DNA of 64,000 bases from an uncultured bacterium. GTDB taxonomy: Bacteria > Cyanobacteriota > Vampirovibrionia > Gastranaerophilales > Gastranaerophilaceae. How positions within the stretch are numbered: position 1 is the stretch's first letter; the number at the start of each line of letters is the position of its first letter. Location of the stretch: NCBI GenBank assembly GCA_949282195.1, contig CASDOW010000001.1, positions 37,417 through 101,416 of the forward strand, given 5' to 3'. The position numbers were made by a program, and so were the translations under genes. The notes under the pieces are model-generated. The model made no database searches and was not told where the DNA came from. It saw nothing but the letters and a program-made list of their open reading frames with translations. This document shows, piece by piece, positions 36,961 through 43,884 of the stretch.

Positions 36961-37698
36961 TTATTCTTCTTCAATTTGAGGCAAATTCATTCTGGAATAA
37001 AAAACCTCTAAGTTTTGCGCAAGCTCGTTGTAGTTTATTTCATCTTTTTGATAAATTGTGCCGATTAAATCTAAATCCAGATTTTTAACAAGGGTTAAAG
37101 TATCGTTTAAGGTTTCTTTTTGAATTTTATTGATAATTATTCCTAATTGTCCGTTTTCGGCATATTTTTTAGATGATTCGGCAATTTTTGCGCTTAGCGT
37201 AATATTGTTTTTAGAGCAATCAGATACAATTATTGCTTCATCAATAGGGTAATCCACAAGTGAGTTTAAATATTTTAGGTCATATTCGCAATCAAAAATA
37301 ACAAAATCATATCTGTCTATTAATTTTATTAGAGAATCTCTTGTTAATTTAGCACTCGGACATTTGCAATCTTTCGGAGTAACAAGCCAAGAAGCTATCA
37401 TATCAATGTTTTCATCAACTTCTACAATGATATCTTCTAATGCCCAATCGATAAATTCTTGTTTTGTCATTCCATCCGGAATTCCTGTCTTATATTCGTG
37501 TTTACCTGATTTTATTCCGTAGATTGTGTTTCTTGTTTTAATTCCAAAGCTGTCTGATAATTCTAAAGATAAATCGTTATCCACCAAAAGAATAGATGAG
37601 TGAGAAAACTTTTTTCTCAATAATCTTGCAAAAGCTCTTGTGAGCGTTGTTTTGCCGTTTCCTGATTTACCTATAAAAGCAACGGTTGATGTCATCAT
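36961..37698 (-). CDS. CooC-like MinD-family ATPase with CxC metal motif
   Basis: A deviant Walker A motif, FIGKSGNGKTT, with the signature Lys after the first Gly, puts this in the MinD/CooC family; ILLVDND and FVIFDCEYD are the switch regions. C111 and C113 in KDCKCPSAK form a CxC at nearly the same place as the nickel/zinc-binding CxC of CooC, the ATPase that loads Ni into carbon monoxide dehydrogenase. No CODH gene is in the window. It heads the folD-alr-gcv operon (12 nt before folD), so a link to one-carbon metabolism is possible. ParA-type partition is unlikely. Confidence 0.8.
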   Translation of the reverse strand: MMTSTVAFIGKSGNGKTTLTRAFARLLRKKFSHSSILLVDNDLSLELSDSFGIKTRNTIYGIKSGKHEYKTGIPDGMTKQEFIDWALEDIIVEVDENIDMIASWLVTPKDCKCPSAKLTRDSLIKLIDRYDFVIFDCEYDLKYLNSLVDYPIDEAIIVSDCSKNNITLSAKIAESSKKYAENGQLGIIINKIQKETLNDTLTLVKNLDLDLIGTIYQKDEINYNELAQNLEVFYSRMNLPQIEEE

Positions 37699-37862
37699 TT
37701 TTCCTTATATTATTGCCTTTAGATTATATTATAAAATTGATTTAAATTAAAGCTGTTATTAGCTTTATTATAAAAAACATTACTCTAAAAACATATATTT
37801 GAATTATTGTTTTTATTCTTCATAAAAAGTAAAATAAATAAGTAGCAAAATAGGTGTTATTT

Positions 37863-39101
37863 ATGTATCATGACAAAGTTTTAGCAATGGTTTTGGCAGG
37901 CGGTCAAGGTAAAAGGCTTTATCCTTTAACAAAAGACAGAGCAAAACCCGCTGTTCCTTTCGGCGGAAGATATAGAATTATAGACTTTGTTTTGAACAAT
38001 TTTATTAATTCCGGTTTTCATAAGATAAAAGTTTTAACACAATATAAATCGGATTCATTAAATAAGCATATTTCAAGAGGGTGGAATTTGTGTTCATCAA
38101 TTGACCAATATGTGGATTTGGTGCCTGCTCAAATGAGAACAGACGGCAATTGGTATAAAGGTACGGCGGACGCCATTTTTCAAAATATTAATCAAATAAC
38201 CGATGAAACTTTTTCTCATATTTGTGTATTTGGCGGCGATCATATTTATAAAATGGATATTCGTCAGATGCTGAATTATCATATTGAAAAGAAAGCTGAT
38301 TTGACAATTTCGGCAATTGCCATACCTATAGAATTGGCCGGTGAGTATGGAATTATTGAAGTTGATGATGATTGGAGATTAACTGCTTTTATTGAAAAAC
38401 CAAAGCACACACCAAAACACATTCCAAATGACCCGACAAAATGCCTTGCTTCAATGGGTAATTATATTTTTGAGCCTGATAAATTGGTTGAAGAATTAAA
38501 AAAGGATGCATTGGACACTAATTCTTCTCATGATTTTGGTAAAAATATTATTCCAAATATGCTTAAAAACGGTTCAAGGGTTTATATATATAATTTTTCT
38601 GATAATTCGTTTGACGGAATGACACAAGCTGAAAAAGGCTACTGGAAAGATGTTGGAAATGTTGACAGTTATTGGCAAGCAAACATGGATTTATTGGCAT
38701 ATTCGCCTGAGTTAAATTTATATTCTCCTGATTGGCCATTGAGAACTTTTAACTACAATTTTCCTCCTGCAAAATTTATCTGGGATGAAGATGAGCGTGT
38801 CGGAGTAGCTAAAAACTCCCTTGTTTCTGAAGGTTGTATTATTTCAGGCGGCATGATTTCAGGCTGTGTTTTATCTCCTAAGGTTCGAATAAACAGTTAT
38901 TCGAGCGTGAGCGACTCTATTTTAATGGAAAATGTTACTATAGGCAGACACTCACAAATTAATCGGGCAATTATTGATAAAAATGTTGAAATTCCGCCAT
39001 ATACGGAAATTGGGTTTAATAAAGACGATGATTTAAGACGCGGTTTTTATGTTTCGCAGGGCGGTATAACAGTTGTGCCTAAAGGCGCAATTGTAGATTA
39101 A
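37863..39101 (+). CDS. glgC: Glucose-1-phosphate adenylyltransferase
   Basis: GlgC makes ADP-glucose for glycogen. The signature MVLAGGQGKRLYPLTKDRAK and the following FGGRYRIIDFVLNNF are at the N-terminus, with FGGDHIYKMD in the middle and a left-handed beta-helix at the end (GGMISGCVLSPKVRINSY). ATG 37863 is chosen because AGG lies about 8 nt upstream; a GTG nine bases earlier is possible. The length, 412 aa, is normal. No other glycogen gene is in the window. Confidence 0.94.
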   Translation: MYHDKVLAMVLAGGQGKRLYPLTKDRAKPAVPFGGRYRIIDFVLNNFINSGFHKIKVLTQYKSDSLNKHISRGWNLCSSIDQYVDLVPAQMRTDGNWYKGTADAIFQNINQITDETFSHICVFGGDHIYKMDIRQMLNYHIEKKADLTISAIAIPIELAGEYGIIEVDDDWRLTAFIEKPKHTPKHIPNDPTKCLASMGNYIFEPDKLVEELKKDALDTNSSHDFGKNIIPNMLKNGSRVYIYNFSDNSFDGMTQAEKGYWKDVGNVDSYWQANMDLLAYSPELNLYSPDWPLRTFNYNFPPAKFIWDEDERVGVAKNSLVSEGCIISGGMISGCVLSPKVRINSYSSVSDSILMENVTIGRHSQINRAIIDKNVEIPPYTEIGFNKDDDLRRGFYVSQGGITVVPKGAIVD

Positions 39102-39142
39102 TTTGTAGTTTTTTTGATAAAGAATGAGCCATACTCTTTGTT

Positions 39143-39170
39143 GTGTTTTGTTTTACAAAACACTTATTTT
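39143..39170 (+). terminator. Probable terminator after glgC
   Basis: An 8-bp perfect stem, GTGTTTTG with CAAAACAC (39143-39163), followed by TTATTTT. Confidence 0.65.
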
Positions 39171-39176
39171 GGAGGG

Positions 39177-39309
39177 GCTCTACCTGCTGATTTAAAGTAG
39201 AACATAAAAAATTTGCGTTACTGCTGATTCGAACGCGCGATCTATCCCTTAAAAGGTATAAAAAATTTGCGTTACTGCTGATTCGAACGCGCGACCTATC
39301 CCTTAAAAG
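39177..39309. repeat. Left attachment region with tRNA-Lys fragments
   Basis: Gene-free stretch between glgC and the integrated element (39102-39463 overall). Two 50-bp near-identical copies (39206-39255 and 39260-39309; one mismatch) each contain the anticodon-loop to T-arm part of tRNA-Lys. The second copy (39280-39309) is identical over 30 bp to 43900-43929 inside the intact tRNA-Lys and is the likely att core. A 14-bp D-arm fragment of the same tRNA lies at 39177-39190. The acceptor-stem part of these copies has decayed. Confidence 0.85.
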
Positions 39310-39428
39310 TTAGTAGACATGTAATAGTTAGAAAAATTTATAAAAAAATAAATCAAGATATACTTGTTTTAAGAGCTGTTTTATGGTACTATTTATTTGT
39401 AATTTTTTCTATTTGTTTATATTTGTAA

Positions 39429-39445
39429 CCACAAATTAACCACAA
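39429..39445 (+). promoter_or_regulatory. Putative left integrase arm sites
   Basis: Two CCACAA motifs spaced 11 bp (39429-39434, 39440-39445), about 120 bp inside the left core. The same pair with the same spacing and orientation occurs near the right core. That fits paired arm-type sites for a tyrosine integrase. Confidence 0.5.
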
Positions 39446-39463
39446 AAACATGAGGTAAAACGA

Positions 39464-39949
39464 ATGAATGAGTTAATTGAATTAAATACAATTAAAGATT
39501 ATATCATTACCATTAGGGGTAAGCGTGTAATGATTGATAGGGATTTGGCTCAATTGTATGGAGTAGAAACAAAGAAATTAAATCAAGCAGTTAAAAGAAA
39601 TATTGATAGGTTTCCTCAAGATTTTATGTTTCAGCTAACAAATGAGGAACAAATTGAACTGGTCACAAATTGTGACCACCTAAAAAAATTAAAGTATAGT
39701 TATCAAAACGCATATGCTTTTACTGAACATGGGGTTACAATGCTTTCAAGTGTTCTTAATAGCAAACGCGCAATAGAAATAAATATACAAGTTGTCAGAG
39801 CTTTTATTAGTTTAAGACAATATGCGTTAGAACATAAAGACCTAACTAAACAGATACAAGAACTACAACATTATTTTATAAATTATTGTAAGGAAAATGA
39901 AGCAGACAAGCAAGAAATATATAAAGCAAATAGATTTATTAATGGATAG
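39464..39949 (+). CDS. ORF6N-domain protein
   Basis: The N-terminal 85 residues match the ORF6N domain found on phages and mobile elements: IRGKRVMIDRDLAQLYGVET, LNQAVKRNIDRFPQDFMFQL and AYAFTEHGVTMLSSVL. The C-terminal part is helical (about residues 105-150) and ends without the Rha or antirepressor domain that often follows. ORF6N proteins bind DNA and are usually linked to lysogeny control or antirepression. GAGGTAAAACGA precedes ATG 39464. It is the first gene of the element, next to the integrase. Confidence 0.9.
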   Translation: MNELIELNTIKDYIITIRGKRVMIDRDLAQLYGVETKKLNQAVKRNIDRFPQDFMFQLTNEEQIELVTNCDHLKKLKYSYQNAYAFTEHGVTMLSSVLNSKRAIEINIQVVRAFISLRQYALEHKDLTKQIQELQHYFINYCKENEADKQEIYKANRFING

Positions 39950-40000
39950 AACTAAGCCAAATAAAATTGGTTTTAATGTTAATAATGAAAGTGTTTAATT

Positions 40001-41146
40001 ATGTCTGATATTCAAAGAAGAAAAAAGAAAAACGGAGAATATAGTTATACAGCTAGGGTAAGAATTAAAGGCTTCCCCTCTCAGACAATGACATTTAGTA
40101 AATTAACACTAGCTAAAGAATGGATAAAGAAAACCGAAACACAACTACAACAGGGCTTAATCAACCCAGCATACAACGCACAACAACGAACAATAAAAGA
40201 GATAATAGAGCAATGGGAGATGAATGAGTTACCAAAAAGAAAACCAAAAGCACAAGAAGAATTTAAAATGATACTGGCATGGTTTAATAATGAGATTGGG
40301 GCATACTCTTTAGCAGGTATTACAACGGAGATACTTGTTAAATGTAGAGATAAACTAGCACAGAAAAAGAAACAAATACCAATGCGCAATGGTAAAATAA
40401 AAGTAACAAATGATACATTAGCACCATCAACGGTTAATAAATATCTAACTTATATGGGGGTTGTGTTTGAATATTGCGTATCAGATTTAGATATTTTACA
40501 AGTTAATCCAATGAGTAAAGTAAGAAAACTATCCGTAAAGAATGAGCGTAAAAGATATTTACAACCAAAAGAGATAGCAAACTTATTAGAAAAATGTAAA
40601 CAGGTAAATTTTGAATTATACCTCTGTGTTTTGATAGCACTCTTAACAGGTGCTAGAAAGAGTGAAGTATTAAATTTAACTTGGAATGATATTGATTTTG
40701 AATACACACAATCTAATGACAACAAAGGGATGATTAAATTTCTAGAAACTAAAAATGGTGATGATAAGTTTATCCCTATACATCCTTATTTGTATAATGA
40801 ATTATTAAATTACAAACAAAAGGCAATAGTAAGACAACTAAAGAATGACTACATATTTAAAAATGAAGAAGGAAAACCAAAAGAATCATTGATAGGAAAG
40901 TTATTTCCAAAAGTTGTTAAACAGTGTGATATAGATGATTTTAGATTTCATGATTTAAGACATACACATGCCAGCTGGGAAGCTATGGGAGGAGTCCCAC
41001 AACAAATGACACAAAAGTTATTAGGACACAGAACATCACAAATGACTAATAGATATTCACACATGAGAGCTGACAGCCTTAGGCCTTATGTAAATAATAC
41101 TGGTGATGTGTTACTAAAAGAGTTTATTAAAACTTCTACAGGTTAA
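40001..41146 (+). CDS. Tyrosine site-specific integrase
   Basis: A 381-aa integrase with an N-terminal arm-binding domain (about residues 1-60, DIQRRKKKNGEYSYTARVRI), a SAM-like core-binding domain (about 65-170) and the catalytic domain (about 185-370). The active-site residues are Arg in LTGARKSEVL, H-x2-R in FHDLRHTHAS, His in LLGHRTSQ and the Tyr nucleophile in TNRYSHM. The arm-binding domain agrees with the paired CCACAA motifs at both element ends. It integrates the element at tRNA-Lys. Confidence 0.95.
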   Translation: MSDIQRRKKKNGEYSYTARVRIKGFPSQTMTFSKLTLAKEWIKKTETQLQQGLINPAYNAQQRTIKEIIEQWEMNELPKRKPKAQEEFKMILAWFNNEIGAYSLAGITTEILVKCRDKLAQKKKQIPMRNGKIKVTNDTLAPSTVNKYLTYMGVVFEYCVSDLDILQVNPMSKVRKLSVKNERKRYLQPKEIANLLEKCKQVNFELYLCVLIALLTGARKSEVLNLTWNDIDFEYTQSNDNKGMIKFLETKNGDDKFIPIHPYLYNELLNYKQKAIVRQLKNDYIFKNEEGKPKESLIGKLFPKVVKQCDIDDFRFHDLRHTHASWEAMGGVPQQMTQKLLGHRTSQMTNRYSHMRADSLRPYVNNTGDVLLKEFIKTSTG

Positions 41147-41231
41147 TAGTGCACCGTATATTGGAGAGATGTATTTAAATCAAATACATTCATTAGAATC
41201 TATATATTTTTTTTATAAGAGGAGAGATTGT

Positions 41232-41408
41232 ATGATAACAGACAACAGTATAACAATGATAAATGATTATGAATTGACTGATGATGAACTTGAAACTTGG
41301 ACTAAATTAACGGAAAAAGCAAGGAAAGCATATCTGCACCACTCGGACTGTCTAGGTAAACTACTAAAGGTTTCTGAACAATTCGCTATTGATTTTGATT
41401 ATTTGTAA
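41232..41408 (+). CDS. Small acidic protein (58 aa) of the element
   Basis: ATG 41232 follows GAGGAGAG by 6-9 nt and is preferred over an upstream in-frame ATG with no ribosome site. The product begins MITDNSITMINDYELTDDEL and is acidic at the N-terminus and helical. It has no recognised family. It lies between the integrase and the riboswitch promoter and may be co-transcribed with the integrase. Confidence 0.55.
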   Translation: MITDNSITMINDYELTDDELETWTKLTEKARKAYLHHSDCLGKLLKVSEQFAIDFDYL

Positions 41409-41414
41409 TTGTAA

Positions 41415-41442
41415 TTGACATTTTTACAAGAGATGGTACAAT
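41415..41442 (+). promoter_or_regulatory. Strong sigma-70 promoter before the riboswitch
   Basis: Perfect TTGACA at 41415-41420, 16 bp spacer, TACAAT at 41437-41442. The predicted transcription start, about 41449, lies just upstream of the P1 stem of the riboswitch. Confidence 0.85.
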
Positions 41443-41455
41443 GACACAATACAAA

Positions 41456-41580
41456 ACCTATAAAGAGTGTACGAGGGGCAAGCCCTATGACTACACAGCA
41501 ACCTTTTAAGTTAGGTGCTAAAGCTTGAATGATAGGTCTAATTAGAGTTTAGAAACCTATCGCTATGGGTTTCTTTTTTG
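41456..41580 (+). promoter_or_regulatory. SAM-I-clan riboswitch with transcriptional terminator switch
   Basis: The aptamer (41456-41537) has P1 ACCTAT/ATAGGT, the AAGAG junction, P2 with a kink-turn-like GA/ATGA and a small GGG/CCC hairpin, then AGCAACC, a minimal P3 and AGGTGCTAA, in the order and spacing of SAM-I-type riboswitches. An AGC in the P2 loop can pair with GCU of GGTGCTAA, as in the known pseudoknot. P4 is missing, as in the SAM-IV and SAM-I/IV groups. The expression platform is complete: ATAGGT can instead pair with ACCTAT at 41555-41560, which is the 5' arm of the terminator. SAM binding should therefore switch the downstream genes off. Confidence 0.8.
41553..41579 (+). terminator. 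Riboswitch-controlled terminator
   Basis: AAACCTAT (41553-41560) pairs with ATGGGTTT (41565-41572) around a CGCT loop, followed by CTTTTTT. The 5' arm is shared with the alternative antiterminator pairing to GATAGGT at 41531-41537. Confidence 0.88.
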
Positions 41581-41626
41581 TTGCTCTTATAGGTTAGTAA
41601 TACTTAATTAAAAAGGAGAAAAACTT

Positions 41627-41947
41627 ATGGAACAACAAAAGTGGTATCAAATTGATTTTTATGTTGGATTATTAGATTCTGAAGATTTTATGCAACACTT
41701 TACCATTGATGAATCAGTTGATAAAATAACTAACTTAATTGGTGATTGTACTATTATACCTTGTATTGGTTCTTATACTCATCCAACTGGAGTTAAAATA
41801 AATATGAACAGCTTGCATATTATAAAATTTACAAAAGGTATTCCAAAATATTTCATAATACATGCAAGAAAAAATTTAAAAGAAATTTTTAATCAAAAAA
41901 GTATAATTGCTAAAAGTACAGAATGTATAAATCTAGAGATTATTTAA
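41627..41947 (+). CDS. Riboswitch-controlled small protein (106 aa)
   Basis: The first gene after the SAM-clan riboswitch, with AAGGAG 8-10 nt before ATG 41627. It reads MEQQKWYQIDFYVGLLDSED at the start, and GDCTIIPCIGSYTHPTG lies in the middle. The layout, with a beta-rich start ending in VGL and a later GxYTHxxG, reminds me of small uncharacterised proteins on Firmicutes phages and conjugative elements; this is a memory-based impression. There is no membrane segment and no motif of methionine or SAM enzymes. Its control by SAM suggests a job linked to methylation or methionine status. Confidence 0.7.
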   Translation: MEQQKWYQIDFYVGLLDSEDFMQHFTIDESVDKITNLIGDCTIIPCIGSYTHPTGVKINMNSLHIIKFTKGIPKYFIIHARKNLKEIFNQKSIIAKSTECINLEII

Positions 41948-42003
41948 TAACACAACAAATTGTAATAGTTAAAACTATAAAAACAATTATAAGGAGAATA
42001 TAT

Positions 42004-42177
42004 ATGTTAAACCAATTAAAAAACATGAAATCAATAACTGTAGATATTAACAATTTAATTACACCATTGAATGCGTTAAAGAAAAAACAAAAGAGGGTTA
42101 CTATGAATATTGATTATAATACACAAACAATCTATATCAGTGATAAAGATATGTTGTACACTATTAAGGGTTTTTAA
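42004..42177 (+). CDS. Small protein (57 aa), second gene after the riboswitch
   Basis: ATG 42004 follows AAGGAG by about 9 nt and is preferred over longer upstream frames that overlap the 106-aa gene. The product begins MLNQLKNMKSITVDINNL and is basic in the middle (KKKQKRVTM) with beta-prone ends. The family is unknown. It lies 56 nt after the 106-aa gene with no promoter or terminator between, so it should share the riboswitch control. Confidence 0.6.
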   Translation: MLNQLKNMKSITVDINNLITPLNALKKKQKRVTMNIDYNTQTIYISDKDMLYTIKGF

Positions 42178-42179
42178 AT

Positions 42180-42207
42180 TTGACAAAAGCTAAATTAGGT
42201 GTATAAT
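42180..42207 (+). promoter_or_regulatory. Consensus sigma-70 promoter
   Basis: TTGACA at 42180-42185, 16 bp spacer, TATAAT at 42202-42207, both hexamers perfect. The predicted transcription start near 42214 is only about 17 nt before a terminator-like hairpin. The gene-free stretch 42178-42483 otherwise shows AGGAGG near 42460 as its only feature. Confidence 0.8.
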
Positions 42208-42230
42208 AAAATAATAAATTTAATAAAAAT

Positions 42231-42263
42231 AAAAGTTATTCACTTATTGGGGATAACTTTTTT
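42231..42263 (+). terminator. Intrinsic terminator directly after the 42.2-kb promoter
   Basis: AAAAGTTATTC pairs with GGATAACTTTT and is followed by a T run. It may end transcripts from the riboswitch genes, or cut transcripts from the promoter at 42180-42207 to about 50 nt. Confidence 0.82.
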
Positions 42264-42483
42264 GTTTATTCTACTCAAGGTTTAATCAAATTTAACATGG
42301 GTTAAACATCTTCTAGGTATAAAACCCTTGTCTTGATATTTAACAGGGTTTAAAAAAGATTTGAATTACTATAATTTTTCATCACAAATTTTTAAGTAGG
42401 GTATATCGTGATGAGTTTGGTCGAGTTATTTCCCCATAGTGTGGCACAATCAACAACAGGAGGTAAAATAAAAAAAATAAATA

Positions 42484-42630
42484 ATGTTAAAAACTTTATA
42501 TAGAATTTTTTTATGGGAAAAGATTAACCCAAATAAATTTAAAGACAACTGGTTACTGTTAAATGTAGGGTTTGTTGATAATTATTATATGGTTGTGTTA
42601 CAAAATAAAAAAATAAACTTAAACATTTAG
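42484..42630 (+). CDS. N-terminal part of the HNH protein, separated by a frameshift
   Basis: A 48-codon frame starts MLKTLYRIFLWEKINPNKFK and stops at TAG 42628. The A7 tract at 42607-42613 lies in it as AAA-AAA-A. A -1 shift there continues as NKLKHLVIVDNIKQPIQLLL and joins the HNH frame without a stop. So this is either the true N-terminus of the HNH protein reached by programmed slippage, or the gene is broken by loss of one A. An AGGAGG lies about 18 nt upstream, rather far. Confidence 0.55.
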   Translation: MLKTLYRIFLWEKINPNKFKDNWLLLNVGFVDNYYMVVLQNKKINLNI

Positions 42631-42665
42631 TTATTGTTGATAACATCAAGCAACCAATACAATTA

Positions 42666-43268
42666 TTGCTAGATACCAGTTATAACAATGGGGGTTATAT
42701 TGTATTTAATAAAGATAAATTAAATCCTCTACCACCAAAGTTAATAAACAAACTTTATCATAAAGGGTTGTTTATGTCATATAAAAATAGAAGGGATTAC
42801 AACGCATTGACATCAGTACATAGACTTGTTAGTTGTATTGATGATGAATGTATAGGATTAGCAATACATCATATTAATAAAAGAAATAATGATAATTGTA
42901 TTGTAAATTTAGTACCAGTAACAACATCAATTCACAGCAAACTAGAAAATATGTATAGGGGTTTACATGCTAGCTATGAAACAATGTTAAGAGAGGGGTA
43001 TAGATTGAAAGAAATACAGGAGAAAAAGAAGACAAATAAAAAAATGTATTTAAAAGATAACGATTTACTTCAAATGGAAATTATTAAATATAGCAAAACT
43101 CATACAACAAAAGAAACTATTAAAAGGTTTAATAAGATTAAATCACCACAAACAATCAGAGATATTATAAATTACTACTATTATAAAGAGGAGTTTTTAG
43201 AATGGTTAAAAACTTTTAATGGTAGGAAGTTTGATAGAAATAAGATTGATAGTTTATTAGCAGGATAG
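42666..43268 (+). CDS. HNH-type endonuclease-like protein (possibly frameshifted)
   Basis: The 200-aa frame has the phage-style HNH core LAIHHINKRNNDNCIVNLVP with a further His in TTSIH, preceded by VHRLVSC. The C-terminal half is Lys-rich with a helix-turn-helix-like region (KETIKRFNKIKSPQTIRDII), which may bind DNA. The only start in this frame is TTG 42666 with no ribosome site; the open frame extends upstream to the A7 tract at 42607-42613, where a -1 shift would join it to the 48-codon frame for a protein of about 260 aa. It is probably a mobile-element nuclease. Confidence 0.72.
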   Translation: MLDTSYNNGGYIVFNKDKLNPLPPKLINKLYHKGLFMSYKNRRDYNALTSVHRLVSCIDDECIGLAIHHINKRNNDNCIVNLVPVTTSIHSKLENMYRGLHASYETMLREGYRLKEIQEKKKTNKKMYLKDNDLLQMEIIKYSKTHTTKETIKRFNKIKSPQTIRDIINYYYYKEEFLEWLKTFNGRKFDRNKIDSLLAG

Positions 43269-43517
43269 CAAGTAGAGTTTTTGTTGAGTGCAGTTTATGT
43301 ATATTAATAATGAGGAAAGTAAACTCAGGTTATATGGTTAAACAGTAGGCAGATGTTGCTTTTTAGGTAATTACTTTTAAACTAAATTATAAAAAGTAAA
43401 TCTTAATATTACTGTGTTTCAGGCATGTTGGTTTAAAAAGTTAAAGTAACTTTGAAAACAATTGCTACATCAATGTTTAAATAATTTTTAACTTAAAAAG
43501 AAAAGGAGAACTAAAGA

Positions 43518-43541
43518 ATGGAGGTTTTAATTAATGGCTAA
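43518..43541 (+). CDS. Seven-codon leader peptide overlapping the excisionase-like gene
   Basis: ATG 43518 encodes MEVLING and stops at TAA 43539-43541, overlapping the next start (ATG 43534) in another frame. AAGGAG lies at 43503-43508. The GGAGG inside the leader is the ribosome site for the next gene, so translation of the leader should affect initiation downstream. The 249-bp stretch before it (43269-43517) is gene-free and AT-rich. Confidence 0.4.
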   Translation: MEVLING

Positions 43542-43743
43542 TGCACTTAGTTACGAACTGGTAGATATTGTACCAGTGAGCAAATGGAATGACTATGTAC
43601 CATACCCAACAGTAGGTGCGATTAGACAATGGATTTTTAGAAACACCAAAGGTTTCAATGATATTGTTATACGCAAGGTTGGGAATAGAAAATGTATCAA
43701 AATATCAGCATTTAAACAGTGGGCAGATGATACAAACAAATAA
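43534..43743 (+). CDS. Excisionase-like small DNA-binding protein
   Basis: A 69-aa protein with a winged-helix/MerR-like pattern typical of excisionases and AlpA-type regulators: YVPYPTVGAIRQWIFRNT followed by VIRKVGNRKCIKISAFKQW (a helix-turn-helix, then a beta wing, ending in the common ISAFKQW). GGAGG lies 9-10 nt upstream. It is the last gene of the element, beside the right arm sites and the tRNA-Lys core, where an excisionase would bind. Confidence 0.72.
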   Translation: MANALSYELVDIVPVSKWNDYVPYPTVGAIRQWIFRNTKGFNDIVIRKVGNRKCIKISAFKQWADDTNK

Positions 43744-43750
43744 AAAATAA

Positions 43751-43785
43751 AAGGCTATGTTTACAAAAATACATAGTCTTTTTTA
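43751..43785 (+). terminator. Terminator after the excisionase-like gene
   Basis: AGGCTATGT pairs with ACATAGTCT (one G-T pair) around a 10-nt loop, followed by TTTTT. Confidence 0.85.
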
Positions 43786-43806
43786 TTGTTTAAATTAATT
43801 TTATAG

Positions 43807-43823
43807 CCACAATATAACCACAA
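43807..43823 (+). promoter_or_regulatory. Putative right integrase arm sites
   Basis: CCACAA at 43807-43812 and 43818-43823, spaced 11 bp and in the same orientation as the left pair, 77 bp inside the right core. Confidence 0.5.
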
Positions 43824-43852
43824 AAAAGAAAATTATATACAAAATTTGGCAA

Positions 43853-43875
43853 TAAAAAAGAGGGCTAAACCCTCT
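43853..43875 (-). terminator. Terminator of tRNA-Lys, carried by the element
   Basis: On the minus strand AGAGGG pairs with CCCTCT around a 5-nt loop and is followed by TTTTTT. It lies 9 nt beyond the encoded CCA and inside the element, so the element brings both a tRNA 3' half and a terminator. Confidence 0.85.
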
Positions 43876-43884
43876 GTTTATAAA

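Noticed and set aside
41169..41231. Longer start for the 58-aa element protein
   Set aside because: No ribosome site before the upstream ATG, whereas GAGGAGAG directly precedes ATG 41232.
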